Below, one piece after another: positions 57,445 to 64,000 of a stretch of 64,000 nucleotides of DNA. The notes under the pieces were generated by a model. The model was not told the DNA's origin, searched no databases, and was given only the letters and a program-made list of their open reading frames with translations. Source of the stretch: Candidatus Vagococcus giribetii (lineage in GTDB: Bacteria; Bacillota; Bacilli; Lactobacillales; Vagococcaceae); assembly GCF_017316185.1 (NCBI RefSeq), contig NZ_JAFLVX010000020.1, forward strand, positions 1-64,000, given 5' to 3'. The translations under genes and the position numbers were made by a program. Within the stretch, counting starts at the first letter, position 1; each line of letters opens with the position of its first letter.

Positions 57445-58386
57445 TCATTCCAAGAGCCAATCTGCTACTTGTTGTTCAATACGAGCCATGTCTTCTGGTT
57501 GTTCTACCACATCAAACCAATCGACTGTCATTCGGTTTTTAAACCACGTTAACTGACGTTTGGCATACTGTCTTGAGTGTTGTTTCACTTTTTCAATACA
57601 AATATCTAGTGACATATCGCCTCTAAAATAAGGGAAGAATTCTTTATAGCCAATCCCTTGAGTTGCCTGTACATCACCTAAGGAAAATACATACTCTGCT
57701 TCTTTTAGTAAACCTAAATCCATCATGATATCCACTCGCTGATTAATTCGCTTATATAACAACTCACGATCTGTTTCAAGACCAATTAACATCACATCAT
57801 AAGGCGATTGACTTAAATCTTTCAAATCAATCCCTTGTTGATCTAAAATGCTTGTTCCGGTTTTTTCCATGACTTCAATCGCACGAATCACTCGCTTTTC
57901 ATTGTTTAAGTGAATCGATTGAGCAGCTCTTTCATCCATTTCGTTTAAGACTTGCCAAAGGGCTTCTTTTCCTTTTTCTCTTGCAAATGTTTCCCAATAC
58001 TCTCTTCGTTTAGAAGCGTCAGCATCTGACTCAGGAGCACCTAGTTGAAAATCAAATAAGAGGGATTGAATGTACATACCCGTCCCACCTGCGATGATGG
58101 GTAACTTGCCTTCATAACTGATTTCATCAATACATGCTTGAGCCGTTTCTTTAAATTCAAAGGCAGAATAAGAATCGGTTGGTTCTTTAACATCAATCAA
58201 ATGATGGGCAACCCCCTCTGCTTCTTCTTCCGTCACTTTTGCTGTCCCAATATCTAACTTCTTATAGACTTGAAGTGAGTCCCCACTAATAACTTCCCCA
58301 TTAAACGCTTTGGCAAGTTGAATACTTAAAGAGGTCTTTCCAACAGCAGTGGGTCCAACGATTACGAGAACTTTTTTCTTTTTCAT
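57445..58386 (-). CDS. miaA: tRNA dimethylallyltransferase
   Basis: Adds the dimethylallyl group to A37 of tRNAs that read UNN codons. GPTAVGKTSLSIQLA is the P-loop; DSLQVYKKLDIGTAKV and GGTGMYIQSLL are signatures. 313 residues. The ATG at 58386 overlaps the glpQ stop as ATGA, showing translational coupling. Confidence 0.97.
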   Translation of the reverse strand: MKKKKVLVIVGPTAVGKTSLSIQLAKAFNGEVISGDSLQVYKKLDIGTAKVTEEEAEGVAHHLIDVKEPTDSYSAFEFKETAQACIDEISYEGKLPIIAGGTGMYIQSLLFDFQLGAPESDADASKRREYWETFAREKGKEALWQVLNEMDERAAQSIHLNNEKRVIRAIEVMEKTGTSILDQQGIDLKDLSQSPYDVMLIGLETDRELLYKRINQRVDIMMDLGLLKEAEYVFSLGDVQATQGIGYKEFFPYFRGDMSLDICIEKVKQHSRQYAKRQLTWFKNRMTVDWFDVVEQPEDMARIEQQVADWLLE

Positions 58387-59114
58387 GACAAACTTTCCTT
58401 CAACTGCATCGCTTTTTCAGGAAAATCTGTATGGAACCCTGTGATACCTAACTCAAAGCATAAGGTCATATCCTCTGTTGAATTAATAGTCCAAGGACGT
58501 AAGCCCTCATTAAAACCTTTCACAGTCTCAATATTACCTTTAATCCACTCAATCGAAGGATGCATCCCACTTATTTCAGTGGTTTCTTCGCAGAAAGCAA
58601 TTTTTCTCTTAGAGCTATCCAAAATAATCGCTTTTTCAAACGTGTTATTTAAAGCAATTAGTCGCTTCATGGTTTCTGTATTAAAACTAGATAGCATAAT
58701 AGTAAATGGATACTCTTTTGAGGTAATCACTTTTAAGACCATCTCTTCAATACCTTCATAATCATATTCATCTGTTTTTATTTCTATATTTAAAAGCCCT
58801 TTATAATCTGACTCATCTAATAATGCAATGACTTCTTCAAAGGTTGGAATGGTTTCTTTGTTATAGTCTTCATGAAACCAACTACCTGCATCAAATTCTT
58901 TTAACTCTTTCAAGGTATACTCCTTAACGAGACCTTGCCCATTTGTCGTTCGGTCCACTTCACCATCATGAATGACTACTAAATGATTATCTAAACTTAA
59001 TTGAACATCTAATTCAATCCCTTCAGATTTGACGCGAACTGCTTCTTTAAATGCTGCTAATGTATTTTCAGGGTGAGTCCCTTTTGACCCACGATGTGCT
59101 AATACCATTGTCAT
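58383..59114 (-). CDS. glpQ: Glycerophosphodiester phosphodiesterase
   Basis: Cytoplasmic GDPD-family enzyme; splits glycerophosphodiesters to glycerol-3-P and an alcohol. LAHRGSKGTHPENTLAAF has the catalytic His and the metal Glu; ELDVQLSLDNHLVVIHD adds the Glu-x-Asp and second His. About 243 residues, no signal peptide. ATG 59114 is likely, though GTG 59123 lies closer to the AAAGG. Heads glpQ-miaA-hflX-ynbB. Confidence 0.92.
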   Translation of the reverse strand: MTMVLAHRGSKGTHPENTLAAFKEAVRVKSEGIELDVQLSLDNHLVVIHDGEVDRTTNGQGLVKEYTLKELKEFDAGSWFHEDYNKETIPTFEEVIALLDESDYKGLLNIEIKTDEYDYEGIEEMVLKVITSKEYPFTIMLSSFNTETMKRLIALNNTFEKAIILDSSKRKIAFCEETTEISGMHPSIEWIKGNIETVKGFNEGLRPWTINSTEDMTLCFELGITGFHTDFPEKAMQLKESLS

Positions 59115-59252
59115 TTCTATCACTTGCCTTTCCGTTAATAGTTTAACACTTCATGTTACTTTTGACATCTATTGTACATAAGTTAATACTGGATTTTTTT
59201 ACGAAAATGTTAGATAATGATAATGTACAAAAAACAGAGGAAGTGTGAACTT

Positions 59253-59420
59253 ATGAAAAAATTTACATCAGGATTTTTAACTGGAACAACTGTTACTCTT
59301 GCAGCACTAGCTGGGGTTGCTTTAGGCTTTAAAAAATTAGTCATCGAACCCGTTGAAGAAAAAGAAATGATGATCGACGATAGCCGTAAAAAAGCAATGA
59401 GAAAAAGTCGCGCACGTTAA
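59253..59420 (+). CDS. DUF3042 family small membrane protein
   Basis: 55 residues: MKK start, one hydrophobic segment (about 8-27), a short linker, then a charged tail with EKEMMIDDSRKKAMRKS. This is the DUF3042 pattern, found in Lactobacillales and of unknown role. ATG 59253 follows AGAGGAAG; an in-frame ATG at 59217 lacks a ribosome site. Divergent from glpQ, closed by a terminator. Confidence 0.82.
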   Translation: MKKFTSGFLTGTTVTLAALAGVALGFKKLVIEPVEEKEMMIDDSRKKAMRKSRAR

Positions 59421-59427
59421 CACACAA

Positions 59428-59467
59428 AGAGAAGAGGTTTGCCCTTAACTAGGACAACCTCTTCTTT
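59428..59467. terminator. Bidirectional terminator, DUF3042 gene / rhodanese gene
   Basis: AGAAGAGGTT / AACCTCTTCT stem, inner CC/GG pair, T-run after. Confidence 0.87.
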
Positions 59468-59468
59468 T

Positions 59469-59870
59469 TTATTTTTTCTTTGTTTTTCCTGTCCAACCGC
59501 TATAGCCTTCTTTTAAGATATAAATATCAGTAAATCCTTGTTTTTTAAGCATTCTAGCCATGTAGATAGCCATTGTTTGCTTGTTATCATATAAATAGAT
59601 AGGTTTATCTTTTCTAATAGCTGTTAAATATTCTTTGTGCGCTTTAGAAATAGTATAAGGAACACTTCTAGCTCCTAAAATGTGACCACGGTTGAAATCC
59701 TCTTTTTCACGGACATCAATGATTTGAACATTTCTCATGTTTTCTTGAAATTCTTCTTGAGTCGCTACTTTAGCAGCACTCTTTCTTAATAAGAATAAAT
59801 ACAAACGATTTAATCCGTATAGAACACCGATTGTTAAAATAAAAATAGTTAATGTGTTTAAAAAGCTCAT
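59469..59870 (-). CDS. Membrane-anchored rhodanese-like protein lacking the catalytic Cys
   Basis: 133 residues: one N-terminal helix (about 5-27) and a rhodanese domain with VQIIDVREKEDFNRGHILGARSVPY. Where an active rhodanese has the Cys loop (YLYC-x4-R), this protein reads YLYDNKQTM, with Asp in place of Cys. It probably does not transfer sulfur and may be a binding module. YqhL/YibN-like. Follows glcK by 29 bp and ends in a terminator. Confidence 0.9.
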   Translation of the reverse strand: MSFLNTLTIFILTIGVLYGLNRLYLFLLRKSAAKVATQEEFQENMRNVQIIDVREKEDFNRGHILGARSVPYTISKAHKEYLTAIRKDKPIYLYDNKQTMAIYMARMLKKQGFTDIYILKEGYSGWTGKTKKK

Positions 59871-59899
59871 TACTCAATACCTCTTCCAATTCTCGTCTT

Positions 59900-60862
59900 T
59901 TAGTTAAAATCACGGGCTAATGAAGCAGCTCCAATAACACCTGCCTCGTTCCCTAATAAAGCTAATTTAATCTGTGTACTTTCTCTTACTTGAGGGAAAG
60001 TAAATGTATCAAAATGTTTTCTGACTTTCTCTAATAAGAAATCACCTGCTGCTGATACGCCACCACCAATGACAATGTCACTAGGGTTTAACATGTTGCC
60101 GATATTACCACAGGCTAATCCAAGATAGAAACAAACTTTATCTACTACTAGTAACGCAAAATCATCATCGTTTTTAGCTGCATCGAAAACATCCTTACTT
60201 GTTACTTCTTGACCATCGTCAATCTGGAATTTCAAATGAGAATCACCTGAATAAGTTTCAGATAAAGTTCTTGCTAGACGTACTACACCAGTGGCACTTG
60301 CTACTGTTTCTAGACAGCCTTTTTTACCGCATGTACACATGAAGCCTTCTGGATCAACAGTGATGTGGCCAATCTCTCCACCAGCACCATTAACTCCATG
60401 AATTAAATTGCCTTCAGCGATAATACCACCACCAACACCTGTTCCAAGTGTAATGAAAGTGACGTCAGCAGAGTTTTCACCTGCACCCATCCATCTTTCA
60501 CCAAGAGCTGCAACGTTGGCATCATTGTCTAAAGTAAATGGAATACCTAAAGCTTCCTCAATTGGTTTTTTAATTTCTTGAAGTGTTTTCCAATTCAAGT
60601 TGTATGCCCCAATAACTGTTCCATTTTCACGGTTAACAGTTCCTGGTGTTCCCATGCCGATACCGATAAAATCTTCAGCCGTCATGTTGTATAAATCAAG
60701 ACGATGTTTAATAGATTCAATAATATCTGGAACAATATGTGTTCCTTCATCGTTGATATTTGTCTCGATACTCCACTTTTGTTGAATCTCACCTGTTTCT
60801 GTTAGAATGGCAAACTTCGCCGTAGTTCCCCCTAAATCAATACCAATTAATTTCTTGCTCAA
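59900..60862 (-). CDS. glcK: ROK family glucokinase
   Basis: Phosphorylates free glucose with ATP. 320 residues. DLGGTTAKFAIL is the phosphate-binding loop, and LGTGVGGGII and the zinc motif CTCGKKGCLE mark the ROK family; DNDANVAALGE contains the catalytic Asp. ATG 60862 overlaps the yqgQ stop by four bases, the B. subtilis yqgQ-glcK arrangement. Confidence 0.96.
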   Translation of the reverse strand: MSKKLIGIDLGGTTAKFAILTETGEIQQKWSIETNINDEGTHIVPDIIESIKHRLDLYNMTAEDFIGIGMGTPGTVNRENGTVIGAYNLNWKTLQEIKKPIEEALGIPFTLDNDANVAALGERWMGAGENSADVTFITLGTGVGGGIIAEGNLIHGVNGAGGEIGHITVDPEGFMCTCGKKGCLETVASATGVVRLARTLSETYSGDSHLKFQIDDGQEVTSKDVFDAAKNDDDFALLVVDKVCFYLGLACGNIGNMLNPSDIVIGGGVSAAGDFLLEKVRKHFDTFTFPQVRESTQIKLALLGNEAGVIGAASLARDFN

Positions 60863-61074
60863 TTTAGTCCCTCCTGATATTCCAATTCATCTTGGTGTTC
60901 TTTTTTTAAAACCATCATAGCATTAAGAAAGACTTGTCTCTCAATCACACCACTGTCATACAACTCACGTATTTCTATTTGCATCATTTCAATATCCCAC
61001 AAACGATTGCCTACATAAATAAACGTACCAAATTGTTTCAACAGCTGTTGCACATCATACATTGTCCTCATCAT
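60859..61074 (-). CDS. yqgQ: YqgQ family small cytoplasmic protein
   Basis: 71-residue helical protein of the YqgQ (DUF910) family, unknown role but nearly always next to glucokinase in Firmicutes. MYDVQQLLKQFGTFIYVGNRLWDIEMMQIEIREL is typical. ATG 61074 or the adjacent ATG 61071 both fit AGGAG. Overlaps glcK by four bases. Confidence 0.92.
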   Translation of the reverse strand: MMRTMYDVQQLLKQFGTFIYVGNRLWDIEMMQIEIRELYDSGVIERQVFLNAMMVLKKEHQDELEYQEGLN

Positions 61075-61149
61075 AACGCTCCTATATCATTATACAGATA
61101 ACAAAAATAAAATAATAGAGTCTTTTTCATTTTCATTTCTTTTCATTCA

Positions 61150-61872
61150 TTATTTAAACCGAAAGCCGTACATCACACAAAATACCATAAAAAAGATAAC
61201 AAAGATTCCGACAGCTATTCGTTGATGCACATTTAATTTTTCACTTAAGTTCTTTTTAGGAACTCCTAGAACAATCATCATAAGAACGCCACCGATTGCA
61301 CCACCTAAATGCCCTAAAATATCCACACCAGAATCAAATAAATTCATCACTAAGTTTAGGATAATTAGTAACTTCATGTTTTGTGACATATGTCGAATAA
61401 GTGGATGATACGGGAACCATCTGCCTAAAATAATAAAGGCCGCAAACATACCAAAAAGAGAGGTACTTGCTCCAGCTGATAAACCATAAGCATCTCCAAA
61501 AGCAAAGCTCAGCATATTTCCCATGACACCACTCAGTAGATACAATAGGAAGAACCTAGTGTGACCGATAATCGGCTCAAGAATACGGCCGACAAAATAA
61601 ATACTAAGTGAGTTAATTGCTAAATGACTTAAACCAATATGAATAAATATCGGTGTCACAAATCGCCAATATTCGTGATTTTGGATAACCGCTTGAGGCG
61701 ACATAGCTCCAAATAAATACAAAATTTGAGAATTCTCTGAGCCACCACTCATACCAAATCGCATACCTGAAATTTCCATTAAGACAAAAACAACTAACTG
61801 AATGCCTAAAAATAGAAACGTAAAAAATGGCGCATTGTTTATTTTTTGGAGTTTTCTTTGATATGGCTTCAT
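61150..61872 (-). CDS. gluP: Rhomboid family intramembrane serine protease (GluP/YqgP-like)
   Basis: 240 residues, about seven helices. The catalytic Ser is in GASTSLFGMFA and the His in LGHLGGAIGG; HIGLSHLAINS is the conserved loop. Short form without the TPR tail of B. subtilis GluP. GluP cuts the magnesium transporter MgtE with FtsH in Bacillus. ATG 61872 overlaps the upstream fau gene by four bases. Confidence 0.94.
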   Translation of the reverse strand: MKPYQRKLQKINNAPFFTFLFLGIQLVVFVLMEISGMRFGMSGGSENSQILYLFGAMSPQAVIQNHEYWRFVTPIFIHIGLSHLAINSLSIYFVGRILEPIIGHTRFFLLYLLSGVMGNMLSFAFGDAYGLSAGASTSLFGMFAAFIILGRWFPYHPLIRHMSQNMKLLIILNLVMNLFDSGVDILGHLGGAIGGVLMMIVLGVPKKNLSEKLNVHQRIAVGIFVIFFMVFCVMYGFRFK

Positions 61873-62423
61873 AATGGCCCCTCCTCTTGATAAGTAAATA
61901 AAGTATCAACAGGCAGGTCATATTTGTCAGGAGTAAACTCATTTAATAATTGCTCATCAAATACTAGACTACAGGTTTCCCCTTCATAATCAGCTAAGTA
62001 GCGGTCATAAAAACCACCACCAAAACCAATGCGGTAGCCCTCTTTCGTAAAACCAACACCAGGAACTATAAGTAAATCAATCTCTGATTTATCAAATTTT
62101 TGACTATCTACTGGTTCATATACACCAAAACTGGTTTGAAACATTTCAATCGTTTCGTCATAGAAATGAAAGTCCATTAACCCTTTACCAAACGTTTTTG
62201 GCACACAAATAGTCTTTCCTGATCTGATTGCTTCTTTAATTAGCCTTGAGGTGTCAAATTCAATAGGCATAGCTAGAGTTACACCAATAACTTGACTCTC
62301 TTGCCACTCAGGACTTTGATATAGCTGTTTTAAGATATTATCTTCTTTATTTTGCTTCTTTAAACTATCTTGACTCATGTCTTTTAATGAAGCTAAAATT
62401 TTTTTTCGATACGTTTTCTTCAC
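61869..62423 (-). CDS. fau: 5-formyltetrahydrofolate cyclo-ligase
   Basis: Converts 5-formyl-THF to 5,10-methenyl-THF with ATP (YqgN family). 184 residues with KKTYRKKILASLKD at the start and the signature GYRIGFGGGFYDRYLA. GTG 62423 with GGGGGAG six bases upstream is the likely start; the open frame further up has no ribosome site. Coupled with the rhomboid gene by an ATGA overlap. Part of one-carbon metabolism, with folB-folP at 11-14 kb. Confidence 0.94.
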   Translation of the reverse strand: MKKTYRKKILASLKDMSQDSLKKQNKEDNILKQLYQSPEWQESQVIGVTLAMPIEFDTSRLIKEAIRSGKTICVPKTFGKGLMDFHFYDETIEMFQTSFGVYEPVDSQKFDKSEIDLLIVPGVGFTKEGYRIGFGGGFYDRYLADYEGETCSLVFDEQLLNEFTPDKYDLPVDTLFTYQEEGPL

Positions 62424-62523
62424 GCGGTCTCCCCCTTCTTTATAGATGAATAGTTTTATTATACTCATTTCAGAAAGTAAAACCAAACAATATCTAAAAA
62501 TGCTGTTCTTTCTCCTTAAACTT

Positions 62524-62823
62524 TTATTTCCCTTGCTTACTTTCCCACTTATTAATTTTCTTTGTCAAAAGATTAGTTAGTTCCTCATTTGAAATACCAG
62601 TCTTCTTTAATAGAGTCAACGTCACAAGAATAGTATCCACCAACTCCTCTTGAAAATCTTCATCAGTTAATTCCTTGTACTGACTGCCAGATGCTTTCAC
62701 TGTTGACAGATGGGCTTGAGACACTTCTCCAACCTCTTCCATTAATTTGATAATAAGTTGTTCTCTAGATTTAGGTTCTGTTTCTGCGACCTTAAAAATT
62801 CGATTGATTAATTCTTGGTTCAT
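62524..62823 (-). CDS. MazG-like nucleotide pyrophosphohydrolase
   Basis: 99 residues, all helical. KLMEEVGEVSQA and EELVDTILVTL give the ExxE...ExxD magnesium site of the MazG superfamily. Likely cuts nucleoside triphosphates as a house-cleaning enzyme; substrate not known. ATG 62823. Lies 100 bp from fau, so separately transcribed or loosely linked. Confidence 0.85.
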   Translation of the reverse strand: MNQELINRIFKVAETEPKSREQLIIKLMEEVGEVSQAHLSTVKASGSQYKELTDEDFQEELVDTILVTLTLLKKTGISNEELTNLLTKKINKWESKQGK

Positions 62824-62872
62824 GTTTGTCTCCTTTATTGTATTTATTCCTTAATTATAGTTTAGTCTCTCA

Positions 62873-63166
62873 TTATCCTAGCCATAACATGAAGACCAAA
62901 AAGAGAAAATCTACAATAATAAAAATTGTTTTTTCTAATTTCCCTGACAGATTGCTAAAAAATAATGGTTCCTTTGCATGCCAATTTTCTCCAAATTTAA
63001 TAGCATACTGGTTAGGTATTTGAGCATTTAGCCTTAAGCAAATAAAAAACATCACCATAAATAAAAGAAGATTCCTTTTTACCATGAAATAGACACTTAA
63101 AAAGAATAACACCTGAGATAATATAAAGGATATTCTAATCACTTTTAAACTTTGGTTATTTTCCAC
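62873..63166 (-). CDS. Small membrane protein of unknown function
   Basis: I do not recognise a family. About 97 residues with two N-terminal hydrophobic segments (about 10-45) and one at the C-terminus (about 77-96), with a polar stretch between. Start could be GTG 63166 (GAGAGG nine bases upstream) or ATG 63187 without a good site. AT-rich, low-complexity codon use unlike its neighbours. Confidence 0.6.
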   Translation of the reverse strand: MENNQSLKVIRISFILSQVLFFLSVYFMVKRNLLLFMVMFFICLRLNAQIPNQYAIKFGENWHAKEPLFFSNLSGKLEKTIFIIVDFLFLVFMLWLG

Positions 63167-63514
63167 TTTAACAACCCTCTCTAACATGTATTTATACTCT
63201 TAGTAATCACTTATGTTATGAAGCTAATACATTCATTAGTATAACACGATACGTAGTTAGTTTTATTTATCATTATTTATATGTCACAAATTCTAGTTTT
63301 ATCATTTGTAGAAAAATCGGTCTTATTTTTAATGAATACTTTGGAGATATGAGACTCGGTTTATTATTTTAAAATCATTAAGTAGTTCAATCGAACAGTT
63401 TCCAAGATGATTAATATATTTAGCAGGGAATAAAAGTATTATTAGTTTGAATATAACTTTACTTTACTTTTGTATAAGTATAATGTATATTGATTTACAT
63501 TAGGAGGTGCATAA
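63167..63514. other. AT-rich stretch without genes
   Basis: About 350 bp with no plausible coding frame. It holds a small CTAAT / ATTAG hairpin near 63223-63238 and, near its right end, a TATAAT at 63479-63484 with no consensus -35 at the right distance. TTTACT repeats precede it, and a good ribosome site follows. Nothing else is seen. Confidence 0.6.
63479..63484 (+). promoter_or_regulatory. Possible -10 box of the HTH gene
   Basis: TATAAT 31 bp before the start codon; upstream ACTTTACTTTACTTT could supply a weak -35 only at a 15-bp distance. Uncertain. Confidence 0.4.
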
Positions 63515-63754
63515 ATGAAAAAGGATCCCATAGATTTCATTAATAATAAAGTGTATGACTATAGAGTTCTTTCTCGAATGACACAACAAGAACTAGCTGA
63601 TAAGGTTGGTGTGTCTAAACAAACCATTTTTGTAATGGAAAAAGGAAATTATGTTCCATCGTTGTTATTAGCATTTAGAATTGCAACTTTTTTTGAAGTT
63701 GAAATATCAGATATATTTACTTACGAATCAGGAGGAGAAGACAATGAAAATTAA
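63515..63754 (+). CDS. Small Xre-family helix-turn-helix regulator
   Basis: 79 residues, almost all of them a Cro/cI-type HTH: VLSRMTQQELADKVGVSKQTIFVMEKGNYVPSLLLAFRIATFF. No extra domain. AGGAGGTG before ATG 63515. It overlaps the next gene by 11 bases. Short HTH plus membrane protein pairs of this kind are widespread in Firmicutes; the HTH normally represses the pair. Confidence 0.9.
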   Translation: MKKDPIDFINNKVYDYRVLSRMTQQELADKVGVSKQTIFVMEKGNYVPSLLLAFRIATFFEVEISDIFTYESGGEDNEN

Positions 63755-64000
63755 AAGCTTAATGGATGTACCGTCAGCACTATTTTATCCGTTAAAAGAA
63801 TGGACAGAAAAATCAATAACTAATTTTAATATTTTTGTTGGTATCGGAATGGCATTTATGATTTTTAGTATGGTTCTTTATTATATATATGCATCAAAGA
63901 TAGGTAAATCAGATGAACGGACTTCTAAAATACATTTAAAAAGCGCTTATTTTATGCTTATGACAATTATTATCTGTGACTTAGCGTTTCCTCGTGATTA
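63744..64000 (+). CDS. Membrane protein, 5' part, partner of the HTH regulator
   Basis: Starts at ATG 63744 (GGAGGAGA upstream) inside the end of the HTH gene and remains open for 85 codons to the window edge. MKIKSLMDVPSALFYPLKEW is followed by two hydrophobic segments (about 30-50 and 70-84). It resembles the DUF2178/DUF3796 type partners of small HTH proteins, but the C-terminus is missing. Function unknown. Confidence 0.75.
   Translation, partial: MKIKSLMDVPSALFYPLKEWTEKSITNFNIFVGIGMAFMIFSMVLYYIYASKIGKSDERTSKIHLKSAYFMLMTIIICDLAFPRD

Overview
The window is a 64 kb stretch of chromosomal core genome from a low-GC Gram-positive coccus of the order Lactobacillales. Enterococcaceae (Vagococcus/Enterococcus type) is the best guess. 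This rests on Firmicutes gene orders (hrcA-grpE-dnaK, rpsB-tsf, pyrH-frr, uppS-cdsA-rseP-proS, rimP-nusA-rnpM-rplGA-infB-rbfA, glnR-glnA next to hflX-ynbB), on PolC and GlnR, and on the DUF3042 and YqgQ small proteins. The usual dxr gene is missing between cdsA and rseP, as expected for a bacterium that makes isoprenoids from mevalonate. Most genes lie on the minus strand. No rRNA, tRNA, CRISPR array, insertion sequence or prophage was seen.

Layout. 1-2.4 kb: class I heat-shock operon hrcA-grpE-dnaK with two CIRCE operators around its promoter. 2.5-4.1 kb: a YfcC-type permease on the plus strand. 4.1-11.1 kb: hemW, truB-ribF, a membrane-anchored phospholipase D-like protein, and an oxidoreductase/M42 aminopeptidase pair. 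11.2-14.0 kb: folate cluster folB-folK-folE-rdgB-folP. 14.2-19.2 kb: rimP-nusA-rnpM-rplGA-infB-rbfA, with a terminator-like hairpin in its leader. 19.3-32.8 kb: a phosphoesterase, polC, uppS-cdsA-rseP-proS, pyrH-frr and rpsB-tsf.

32.8-42.2 kb is more lineage-specific and mostly on the plus strand. It holds a small coiled-coil gene, a phosphoglycerate-mutase-family phosphatase, membrane proteins, a divergent MFS permease / MerR-TipAS regulator pair, an MBL hydrolase, uppP, a P1B4 metal-efflux ATPase behind a Fur-like box, DUF1836-DegV and rpsT.

42.3-62.8 kb returns to core genes: holA, the DNA-uptake operon comEA-comEB-comEC, rsmD-coaD-sepM, the c-di-AMP module cdaA-cdaR-glmM, efp, glnR-glnA, glpQ-miaA-hflX-ynbB, and fau-gluP-yqgQ-glcK-rhodanese. 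The right edge (62.8-64 kb) is AT-rich and looks accessory: a small membrane protein, a 0.35 kb gene-free stretch, and a compact HTH regulator overlapping a membrane-protein gene cut by the window end.

I do not see a large undescribed system. The points most worth following are regulatory: the rimP-nusA leader attenuator, the Fur-boxed P1B4 ATPase, the GlnR box built into a terminator stem, the MerR-TipAS/MFS divergon with a 19-bp promoter spacer, and the rpsB-tsf intercistronic terminator.
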